NCBI GenBank assembly: GCA_947176055.1
Contig: CAMWPE010000176.1
Span: forward strand, 1-5,171
Direction: 5' to 3'
Length of the DNA stretch: 5,171 nucleotides
Origin: an uncultured Desulfovibrio sp.
Lineage (GTDB): Bacteria > Desulfobacterota > Desulfovibrionia > Desulfovibrionales > Desulfovibrionaceae
A program made the position numbers and the translations under genes. The notes under the pieces are model-generated. The model worked only from the letters and a program-made list of their open reading frames with translations, was not told the origin of the DNA and searched no databases. This document shows positions 1 through 5,171 of this stretch, piece after piece. Positions within the stretch are counted from its first letter, which is position 1. Each line of letters starts with the position of its first letter.

Positions 1-1
1 C

Positions 2-907
2 GGCCAGGAAATTGTCGCGCTTATGGGCTGCCTTTCTCCGGAAGATTGGGATTTAGCGCAGAAGTACGATATCATTCCGCTGGTAGGCAGTTTTCAGGAT
101 TTGGATATGGCCGGGGCGAGAATAGCGAAGCCTCAAAAAATCTGCATTAAATGCGACACCGGCATGAGCAGGCTCGGGTTTTCTCCCTACGAAGGCGGGT
201 TACTTCTGGATGCTTTGCGCGGAAGCGATAACCTGCGCCCCGTCCTTTTCGCCTCCCATTTCGCCTGCGCGGACAATCCCGAAGAATCTGGCTACACAGC
301 CTACCAAAGGGGAATTTTCAATAATTTTTATAAAAGCGTGAAAGAGGTCTTTCCGGAGATACGCTCATCCCTGGGCAATTCGGCGGCTTCCCTGTCGCGG
401 GCGGAGGCCGGGAACGAAATTTTTCGCCCCGGACTTATCCTGTACGGAGGAAATCCATTTCACAACACCACGAGCGCGGGGTTGGGCGCGGAGCTGGAAT
501 GGGCCATGAGCGTAACCGCGCCGGTAACGGCGACGCGCGCCCTTGAAAAAGGACAGAGCGTTTCTTACGGGTGCTCCTTTACGGCCAGACGTCCCATGCG
601 TATCGCCATTGTGGGTTGCGGTTACTCCCAGGGATATTCGCGCAAATTATCCAACAAGGCGCGGGTGGTTCTAAATGGGAGAAGGACGCGTCAGCTGGGA
701 AAGATCTGCATGGGAATGTTCATGATCGATATCAGCGATCAACCGGAAGTCAAGCCGGGGGACGCTGTCTGGATCGCCGGCGGCGAATGCGACAACGGCG
801 TAAAACCCGTTGATTTGCAGGAATTGGCGGATATGGCCGGAACTATTCCCTACGAGCTGATGTGCGTCTTCGGCTCCATGAATCCCAGAATATACGAGGA
901 TAGATAA
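2..907 (+). CDS. alr: Alanine racemase, 5'-truncated by the window edge
   Basis: This is a PLP-dependent alanine racemase that interconverts L- and D-alanine in the cytoplasm for peptidoglycan synthesis. The frame is open from base 2, so the true start and the PLP-binding lysine lie to the left of the window; the ATG at 23 is internal. About 301 residues of a usual 360-380 remain. Visible family signatures, in order, are CDTGMSRLGF (substrate-carboxylate Arg), the HFACAD segment, GNSAASL, RPGLILYGG, the VSYG motif with the catalytic tyrosine codon at 566-568, the MRIA segment with the Arg that faces the PLP ring nitrogen, and GYSQGYSR. The C-terminal beta domain is complete and ends PRIYEDR. 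The usual CMDQ motif reads CMGM at 707-718, which is unusual. The gene converges with the sensor gene on the other strand. Family assignment is firm; whether it is the main or a secondary racemase cannot be told. Confidence 0.95.
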   Translation, partial: GQEIVALMGCLSPEDWDLAQKYDIIPLVGSFQDLDMAGARIAKPQKICIKCDTGMSRLGFSPYEGGLLLDALRGSDNLRPVLFASHFACADNPEESGYTAYQRGIFNNFYKSVKEVFPEIRSSLGNSAASLSRAEAGNEIFRPGLILYGGNPFHNTTSAGLGAELEWAMSVTAPVTATRALEKGQSVSYGCSFTARRPMRIAIVGCGYSQGYSRKLSNKARVVLNGRRTRQLGKICMGMFMIDISDQPEVKPGDAVWIAGGECDNGVKPVDLQELADMAGTIPYELMCVFGSMNPRIYEDR

Positions 908-933
908 AACTGCTCCGTAAGTATTCCGGGAGC
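904..933 (-). terminator. Weak intrinsic terminator between converging genes
   Basis: The 27-base gap between the two stop codons holds an inverted repeat, GCTCC at 912-916 and GGAGC at 929-933, with a 12-base loop. Read on the minus strand the stem is followed by AGTTTTATC, so it best fits the end of the sensor gene. The plus-strand side has only TTATT after it, so termination of alr here would be weaker. The stem is only 5 bp, hence moderate confidence. Confidence 0.45.
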
Positions 934-934
934 C

Positions 935-3079
935 TTATTCAGGACTATTCCTCCCTTTTGAGTCTTCGGTTCCCAGTATTTTATCCAGGTCCTTGGGGGA
1001 AACGCTTTCCAGAGCGATCACAACAGTTTCATCGAATCCGGAATCGCGACGCAGGGTTTCCATGGCCCGCAAGCGAGTAAGTTTTTCGCCATCCCGGTAA
1101 ACGCGGGCGCTGGTCATGGCGACAAAAGCGTTGATTACCGCGAGCGCTCGCCCCGGCAAACTTATCTCTTCCCCCCTCAAGCCTTTGGGCTTTCCAGTTC
1201 CATCGACGCGCTCGCTCATAAACCGGACTGTCTCCGCCACTGGCAGATCGAAGCGCAAACCGTCCAGCGTCCGGTTAGCGTGAAGAGCGGCCTCGTCTAT
1301 CTTCCGCTTTTCGGCGGGAGTCAGCGTTCCCCGTTTCAGGAGAATTTCACTGGGAATGAAGATTTTGCTCAACTGCGACAGCTTCGCCGCAAGTTGAAGC
1401 GTTTCTGTTTCTTCGGGGGTGAGCAATAATTCTTTGGCTAATAGATCGGCGAGACCGGCCATTTTCTCAGTATGACCCGCAAGATGGGGATCAACGCTCT
1501 CCACAGCCCGGACGAAAGCCTGAATAAGCGCTTCCTGTCTCTCCATGGCAATTTCTTTTTGTCTGCCGCTTTCGATGGCTTCCTGGCGAAATTTCGTAAT
1601 ATCCTTGAAAATTATAACGCACCCTTTGAATGCGGACGACGCTCTCGCGCCTTCGCTGTAAGGATACAGCGTAACGCGATATAACCGGTCTTCCGGCGTT
1701 CCATCCTTGTTAATGCCGTAGGTGGGCAAAGTAAGCTCAAGGGAAGCTTCGGAATCGGCGTCGCGGGCGTAACGCATGTATTCAATAATTTTTATCGCGT
1801 CGTCGGCGGGAATGCATTCGCCGAGCGGAGCGTTTTCCGCGACATCTCTTTTGTCAAACAATTCTCCGAAGAGCGGATTCGCGAGCTTTATATTACCATG
1901 GTAGTCCAGGAGGAGGATTGCCGCCTTAAACGAAGCGTAAACGCTGTCCAGAACCAGTTTTTGTTCGCTGATTACGCGCCAAAGTTTTTCGTAACGCTGG
2001 GCGTCTTCCTTTTGACGTCTGCCGGTATAATGACTCCATAGCCAGGATGCCAACATAGCGGCGACGATACTGGCCAGAATGCCAACGCCGTAAATCTGTT
2101 TTTTTAGTCCGCCCAGGAGGCGGTTGACCTTCGTAGCCGGGGTCTCGACAAAATAAATCCAGTTTAAATCGAGCAGGGGAATTCCCATGGAATAGGCATT
2201 TCCCCTCCCCGTCAAAGCCTCGCGCTCCGCGAATGTCTCGTTGGCTATCTTCTCAATCCCTTCGTAAACGGGTCCCTGAATCAATTTGCCATTTTGGGAG
2301 AAAACGGCGAAAAGCGACGCGCCTTCCTGATTTACAATGGCGGGAACCAGATCTTCCGAACTTTCGTCTTTCAGGGACAAAAAAGCCATTAATGGCTGAT
2401 CCAATGGCAAGCTGGCGAAAAAAACCCCGATCACCGCGTCTTTGTTCCCTGTTCCCGCTTCTTCAAACACCGGGTCGGCCATATCAATATAATATCCGTT
2501 GTCCGTCTGGCGAATTGGTCCAAAAACAGTCAAGCGCGTCTGCGCGGCCCGGCGACTTATCGCTATTTGCGCCGCCGCGAGGGGACTGGAAAAGGATGGC
2601 TCGACCATGGAGGCGCCAGTCGGCGTTAGCAGGCGGGCGTCGGCCCATGAGCGGCGGGTCATGCATGATTTTAATACCCCGCGGATCTTGGAAAGCTGAC
2701 CGGACAGAACGCGAATGTCAGCGTCGCTGTTATAAAGCGCGTCAGGCTGCGAAAGTTCCGCAAGTTTGTCCGGCGGAAGATTCCGGACGCCATTAATGAA
2801 TCGCCGGAAAAGATCGGACGAGCTGACGTAACGCCCCTGATTGATCATCTCGTTGCGCCAGACGCGAATCTCGCGATGTTTTTGCTCCGCGAAACCTGTT
2901 TGTTCTTCTTTAAAACGGTTAAGAATACCGTCGCGCGCCAGCTCTACGCGACCCTCGCAGAAAAACAAGGCCGCGCAAAATACTATCGCGAAAACAACGA
3001 TAGCGACGCCAATAAGGGCCTTTTTCCCAGATCTGACACGTCCCCGCACAGAGTTTAAAGCTTCCGGATGCGCGCCCAC
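935..3079 (-). CDS. Membrane sensor: Cache-like, PAS and degenerate HD-GYP domains
   Basis: This is a predicted inner-membrane receptor of 714 residues from the GTG at 3077-3079. Domains: a basic N-terminus; a transmembrane helix at about 22-41; a periplasmic part at 42-328 with two Cache-like halves (for example YYIDMADPVF then IGVFFASLPLDQP; LDLNWIYFVETPA near the membrane); a second helix at 329-348; a PAS domain at about 369-494; and a helical HD-GYP-like domain at about 514-699. HD-GYP domains normally hydrolyse cyclic-di-GMP. Here the HD pair is Ser568-Gln569, the HHExxDGxGYP motif reads MSERVDGTGKP, the mid-domain His is Ala, and the late Asp is Asn650. The first His (536), Lys572 and DGTG remain. 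Hydrolysis is therefore unlikely; binding or signalling by contact is my inference. The frame is open to a TTG at 3110-3112 (725 residues), but that start has no ribosome-binding site. The gene is single and converges on alr. Confidence 0.88.
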   Translation of the reverse strand: MGAHPEALNSVRGRVRSGKKALIGVAIVVFAIVFCAALFFCEGRVELARDGILNRFKEEQTGFAEQKHREIRVWRNEMINQGRYVSSSDLFRRFINGVRNLPPDKLAELSQPDALYNSDADIRVLSGQLSKIRGVLKSCMTRRSWADARLLTPTGASMVEPSFSSPLAAAQIAISRRAAQTRLTVFGPIRQTDNGYYIDMADPVFEEAGTGNKDAVIGVFFASLPLDQPLMAFLSLKDESSEDLVPAIVNQEGASLFAVFSQNGKLIQGPVYEGIEKIANETFAEREALTGRGNAYSMGIPLLDLNWIYFVETPATKVNRLLGGLKKQIYGVGILASIVAAMLASWLWSHYTGRRQKEDAQRYEKLWRVISEQKLVLDSVYASFKAAILLLDYHGNIKLANPLFGELFDKRDVAENAPLGECIPADDAIKIIEYMRYARDADSEASLELTLPTYGINKDGTPEDRLYRVTLYPYSEGARASSAFKGCVIIFKDITKFRQEAIESGRQKEIAMERQEALIQAFVRAVESVDPHLAGHTEKMAGLADLLAKELLLTPEETETLQLAAKLSQLSKIFIPSEILLKRGTLTPAEKRKIDEAALHANRTLDGLRFDLPVAETVRFMSERVDGTGKPKGLRGEEISLPGRALAVINAFVAMTSARVYRDGEKLTRLRAMETLRRDSGFDETVVIALESVSPKDLDKILGTEDSKGRNSPE

Positions 3080-3086
3080 GGCAGGA

Positions 3087-3091
3087 TCCTT
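3087..3091 (-). promoter_or_regulatory. Ribosome-binding site that decides the sensor start
   Basis: On the minus strand AAGGA lies 7 bases before the GTG at 3077-3079. The longer alternative start, TTG at 3110-3112, is preceded by an AT-rich stretch and CGCGCG with no purine-rich site. This favours the GTG and a protein 11 residues shorter. Confidence 0.6.
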
Positions 3092-3127
3092 TTCTTTTTG
3101 AGTTCGAGACAACGCGCGTTAATTTAA

Positions 3128-3155
3128 AGTATAATCGGCGAAAGCGCGAAAACAA
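3128..3155 (-). promoter_or_regulatory. Sigma-70-like promoter for the sensor gene
   Basis: On the minus strand TATACT (3128-3133, five of six matches to the -10 consensus) follows TTGTTT (3150-3155, three of six matches to the -35) with a 16-base spacer. Transcription would begin near 3120. That leaves about 40 bases of leader before the GTG at 3079 but only about 8 before the TTG at 3112, so the promoter and the ribosome-binding site agree on the shorter protein. Confidence 0.5.
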
Positions 3156-3238
3156 TCAGGGCGATAGGAGAGGGATTTTTCCGCGTCGCCGCTCATGAGA
3201 CATTTAAAAAATTGTCATCTTAAAAAAGCGCTTGAATA

Positions 3239-3290
3239 ACCCGCGCGAAAAGACGGGAGAGCAGCTTTTAATGCGCAAATCCGCGCGGGT
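3239..3290. repeat. 9-bp GC-rich inverted repeat in the control region
   Basis: ACCCGCGCG at 3239-3247 is the exact reverse complement of CGCGCGGGT at 3282-3290, separated by 34 bases. It could fold as a stem-loop or serve as a two-half operator between the divergent promoters. Neither side has a clean run of T after it, so it is not a typical terminator. Confidence 0.55.
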
Positions 3291-3363
3291 AAATTTTAGA
3301 AACGGTTAATCCGGAGCGGAATTAAAAGGATTTTCAAAATTTAACGCGCGAAAGCTATTGTAT

Positions 3364-3390
3364 TTGACAACAGTAAAAGATAATTTTAAG
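3364..3390 (+). promoter_or_regulatory. Candidate promoter for the two-gene cassette
   Basis: A perfect -35 hexamer, TTGACA, lies at 3364-3369. The best -10 at an acceptable distance is TTTAAG at 3385-3390 (four of six matches, 15-base spacer). A better-looking GATAAT at 3379-3384 is too close to that -35. The leader before the first gene would be about 20 bases. The element is plausible, but the spacing is not ideal. Confidence 0.4.
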
Positions 3391-3407
3391 CGGACTAAAA
3401 ACAACCC

Positions 3408-3411
3408 GGAG
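3408..3411 (+). promoter_or_regulatory. Ribosome-binding site of the first cassette gene
   Basis: GGAG ends 5 bases before the ATG at 3417, a standard distance. It supports this ATG over the later internal methionines at residues 20 and 22. Confidence 0.65.
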
Positions 3412-3416
3412 AAAAT

Positions 3417-3893
3417 ATGAACGCGAACGTAGCCTTAAAAGAATTGATAACCCTTGACTCGCGAACCGGCGATATGGATATGACGGATATTATGGTCTGG
3501 CTAGGAAACAGGGGGATTCCCGTCTCCGTTTTGACCCGCATGGAAACTTTGTGGGACGTTACAAAAAAGATTGGCGAAAAAACCGCGCGCGTTGGCAAAA
3601 TAATAATTTTGAAGATCGTCGAATTTATCCGCGAGCATCCCAACGCCGCGATTGGGATGGCGCTAGGCGCGTCCATTGGCGCGCTGTCTTCCATGGTTCC
3701 TTTTATTGGTCCGTTGCTTGCTCCTGTCGCGACCGCCATAGGAGCGGCTTACGGCTTTTGCGTTGGCGCGAAACTTGATTATTGCTCGCGTTCCGATCCC
3801 GCGTCGCCTTTTGAAGGGTTAATACTTATCGCGAAAGATTTTTTCAAAACTCTCGCGGAGATCTTCAATACTCTGAAAGCAGAAATAAAATAG
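3417..3893 (+). CDS. Small membrane protein with a double glycine zipper, function unknown
   Basis: I do not recognise this 158-residue protein as a named family. Residues 1-75 are mixed and charged, with a helical stretch rich in Lys, Ile and Val at about 45-73. Residues 77-118 form a hydrophobic hairpin. The first arm carries Gly80, Gly84 and Gly88; a turn holds PFIGPLLAP; the second arm carries Gly109, Gly113 and Gly117. Both arms thus show the GxxxGxxxG glycine-zipper spacing used for tight helix packing in membranes. Residues 119-158 are a polar tail with an amphipathic helix. There is no signal peptide, so membrane entry would rely on the internal hairpin. The ATG has GGAG 5 bases upstream (3408-3411). 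The second cassette gene follows after 10 bases, so co-expression is likely. Pore formation or a membrane-anchored scaffold are inferences only. Confidence 0.8.
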   Translation: MNANVALKELITLDSRTGDMDMTDIMVWLGNRGIPVSVLTRMETLWDVTKKIGEKTARVGKIIILKIVEFIREHPNAAIGMALGASIGALSSMVPFIGPLLAPVATAIGAAYGFCVGAKLDYCSRSDPASPFEGLILIAKDFFKTLAEIFNTLKAEIK

Positions 3894-3896
3894 GAG
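3892..3896 (+). promoter_or_regulatory. Ribosome-binding site overlapping the upstream stop codon
   Basis: AGGAG begins inside the TAG stop of the first cassette gene (3891-3893) and ends 7 bases before the ATG at 3904. This supports coupled translation of the two genes from one messenger. Confidence 0.7.
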
Positions 3897-3903
3897 AGTT
3901 GGA

Positions 3904-4479
3904 ATGAAAGACTTAAAAAATTCTCCAGAAGAATATGTGAAGATGTTGATTAAGCTGGAAAAGAAAGGACGCGACGGGTTTGGCGATTTGGCCAATATCG
4001 CGCTTGTGGCTTTGGGAGCTACCGGAGGCGCGGCGGCGGCGCCCTTGATTGCCGGAGCGGCGGGAGCGACCGCGATAACAGGCGTTTCATGGTTGGCCTC
4101 GGCAATGGGCTTTTCTTTTGTCGCGGCGACGCCAGTAGGATGGATCGCGGGATGCGCCGCTGGCGGAGGAGCGCTCGCTTACGGACTTGGAAAATTGGCG
4201 CGAAAATGCGGCGCTCACGATGAAAGGCGCCGTAAATTAAAGGAGAATATCTGGCAAAAAATTAGCGAATTCAAAATGGCGGAGGAAACGTTGTCCGAAC
4301 AGGAGCAATTCAAGAACGTAATTGTTATTCTCCATATGGCCGAACTTCACAATTATTTTGATAGAAGCGAAGGTATTGAAATACTTAAGGCATTAAAAGA
4401 CGAGGAAATTTCTCCATCGCGGGCGCTCATTCGTTGCGAAAAGCTTTTGGAAGCGATACGCTCCGGCAAAAGGCGATGA
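3904..4479 (+). CDS. Small Gly/Ala-rich membrane protein with helical C-terminal domain, function unknown
   Basis: I do not recognise this 191-residue protein as a named family. Residues 1-28 are a charged amphipathic helix. Residues 29-97 are a long hydrophobic core very rich in Gly and Ala, probably two to four short helices broken by Pro47 and Pro77, with the segment TPVGWIAGCAAGGGALAYG at 76-94. Residues 98-134 are strongly basic then acidic. Residues 135-187 form a compact helical domain (ILHMAELHNYFDRSEGIEIL, then a Ser-Pro turn and a final helix). This faintly recalls the TerB-like fold, but I would not assign it. There is no signal peptide. Its layout mirrors the first cassette gene: a soluble N-terminus, a glycine-rich membrane core and a soluble tail. 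This suggests that the two act together, perhaps as a membrane complex. The stop codon lies inside the loop of the terminator. Confidence 0.8.
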   Translation: MKDLKNSPEEYVKMLIKLEKKGRDGFGDLANIALVALGATGGAAAAPLIAGAAGATAITGVSWLASAMGFSFVAATPVGWIAGCAAGGGALAYGLGKLARKCGAHDERRRKLKENIWQKISEFKMAEETLSEQEQFKNVIVILHMAELHNYFDRSEGIEILKALKDEEISPSRALIRCEKLLEAIRSGKRR

Positions 4480-4496
4480 GCCGGAGCTTCATTTTT
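4460..4496 (+). terminator. Intrinsic terminator of the two-gene cassette
   Basis: GCTCCGGC at 4460-4467 and GCCGGAGC at 4480-4487 form a perfect 8-bp GC-rich stem with a 12-base loop, followed by TTCATTTTT. The left arm is still coding sequence and the TGA stop at 4477-4479 sits in the loop. The structure closes the transcript directly after the second gene. Confidence 0.8.
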
Positions 4497-4729
4497 AGTT
4501 ATCGTTTACCGGCGGCCGTCGCGTCCGGGAACAGGCTCCGCTGTCATCCAGCGCTCCAACTCCTTGACAGCTTTATATTTCAGAAAGCGGAGAGTCTAAC
4601 TGCACAGAAAATTTTACATAAATTTACCACTTGACGGCTAACCAAAATCGCTTTGTTAAACGAGCGATCTCGATGCTTCTCAAGTCAACATAACTGAACT
4701 GGCAATTTCATATTTTACCCGCCAAAAGC

Positions 4730-4803
4730 GCGGATTGTCTGTTGGCCGGAATTAGATTCGCCGTTAACTTCGTAAAGATGTTTTAACAGACGGGGATAAT
4801 CGC
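4730..4803. repeat. Long-range inverted repeat, possible RNA helix
   Basis: GTCTGTT at 4737-4743 is the exact reverse complement of AACAGAC at 4785-4791. Beyond a 6-base bulge the helix can continue with GATT (4733-4736) against AATC (4798-4801), then GC against GC, for 13 pairs in all. The right arm also overlaps a rival hairpin, AGACGG (4788-4793) with CC-G-GTCT (4803-4809), which is followed by TTTCTT. Confidence 0.4.
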
Positions 4804-5128
4804 CGGTCTTTTCTTGGCTCCCACCCGGTTATCTAGCCGACTCGCCTGTCTCGTTGGCACGATACGCTGATGATTGAACACGCGCGGAAGAGATTAACTA
4901 CAAAAGGCGATTTACGAGAAACTTAATTACGGCGCAAAAGGAAATTGAAGCGGGCAAACACGATATCTTTAAAATGACCCGATAGGCTAGGGTTTGTTCA
5001 ATCGGCCTTGTTCGCGGCGATTTACGTCCATACACCCATCAATAAGACGCGCGGCTGGCGCGGGGAGAATGAAAAATAAATTTCTATCAGCGCGGCGGCT
5101 TCGTCCGTCGCTTAAAATGCCGCGAATA

Positions 5129-5145
5129 ACGCGCTGTTAGCGCGT
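5129..5145. repeat. Perfect 7-bp hairpin with GTT loop
   Basis: ACGCGCT (5129-5135) and AGCGCGT (5139-5145) form a tight GC-rich hairpin with a 3-base loop. No run of T follows on either strand, so it does not read as a terminator. A role as part of a repeat or of an RNA is possible. Confidence 0.45.
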
Positions 5146-5171
5146 CCTCCCGGGATCATCGAAATAAAAAG

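Larger units (their letters stand above)
3113..3416. other. Divergent intergenic control region
   Basis: These 304 bases separate the sensor gene from the two-gene cassette and contain no plausible gene. They hold the sensor promoter at the left, an AT-rich imperfect palindrome at 3199-3216 (GACA and TGTC ends), an 8-bp palindrome AAGCGCTT at 3226-3233, a strong GC-rich inverted repeat at 3239-3290, a small bulged hairpin at 3306-3325, and the cassette promoter and ribosome-binding site at the right. AT-rich blocks alternate with CG-rich blocks, as expected for a regulated divergent promoter region. Confidence 0.6.
4497..5171. other. Gene-poor stretch with structured or decayed sequence
   Basis: I see no convincing gene in these roughly 675 bases. 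Both strands are broken by frequent stops. The best stretches are stop-bounded minus-strand frames at 4509-4595 (29 codons, ending in VPGRDGRR) and 4718-4828 (37 codons, containing YPRLLKHLYEVNGE). Neither has a supported start, although their residue make-up looks protein-like. Inverted repeats occur at 4541-4570, 4647-4668, 4730-4803 and 5129-5145. No tRNA, CRISPR array or recognisable transposase is visible. It may be a decayed gene, a repeated element or an untranslated RNA. Confidence 0.5.

Noticed and set aside
2233..2796. A long plus-strand open frame opposite the sensor gene
   Set aside because: It lies wholly antisense to the well-supported periplasmic domain, and its Arg/Pro/Ser-rich composition is typical of a shadow frame.
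3395..3739. A 114-codon minus-strand frame opposite the first cassette gene
   Set aside because: The plus-strand frame has the ribosome-binding site, the operon spacing and the regular glycine pattern; the antisense frame has no such support.
4564..4580. TTGACA followed by TATATT as a promoter
   Set aside because: The spacing between the two hexamers is only 5 bases, far too short for a sigma-70 promoter.
4434..4634. A 66-codon plus-strand open frame overlapping the end of the second cassette gene
   Set aside because: It begins inside the upstream gene, runs through the terminator hairpin, lacks a good ribosome-binding site and has an unlikely composition.
5069..5140. A 23-codon open frame starting with ATG at 5069
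   Set aside because: The GGGGAG before it is too close to the ATG, the peptide is very short and basic, and its end overlaps a hairpin.
4497..5171. tRNA, transposase or CRISPR in the right-hand tail
   Set aside because: No tRNA-type T-arm with acceptor stem, no recognisable transposase catalytic motif and no regularly spaced repeats were found on either strand.

Overview
The window looks like chromosomal DNA of a Gram-negative (diderm) bacterium of intermediate base composition. The alanine racemase is an ordinary bacterial peptidoglycan enzyme. The large membrane sensor has the periplasmic sensor-PAS-HD-GYP layout common in Deltaproteobacteria and other free-living or host-associated diderms. 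The genus cannot be fixed from the sequence alone; a desulfovibrio-like or similar anaerobe is only a guess.

Layout. (1) Bases 2-907, plus strand: the C-terminal four fifths of an alanine racemase, cut by the left edge. (2) Bases 935-3079, minus strand, converging on alr with a 27-base gap: a membrane-anchored receptor with a double-Cache-like periplasmic part, a PAS domain and an HD-GYP-like domain whose metal-binding residues are largely lost. Its start is best placed at a GTG at 3077-3079. A promoter-like pair at 3128-3155 would start transcription about 40 bases upstream of that GTG. (3) Bases 3080-3416: a divergent control region with a 9-bp GC-rich inverted repeat. (4) Bases 3417-4479, plus strand: two small, tightly spaced genes that I do not recognise as a named family. 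Each encodes a soluble N-terminal part followed by a Gly/Ala-rich hydrophobic core. The first has two consecutive glycine zippers; the second has a helical C-terminal domain. They share a good ribosome-binding arrangement and end in an intrinsic terminator that overlaps the last stop codon. (5) Bases 4488-5171: about 680 bases with no convincing gene, but with several inverted repeats and short, stop-broken open stretches that could be a decayed gene or a structured RNA.

How the genes may work together. alr supplies D-alanine for the cell wall. The sensor is transcribed separately and probably reads a periplasmic signal, but is unlikely to hydrolyse cyclic-di-GMP. The two-gene cassette is the most novel part: two putative membrane-inserting proteins made as a pair from one transcript. 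No enzyme, immunity gene or secretion signal is visible beside them, so the function remains open.
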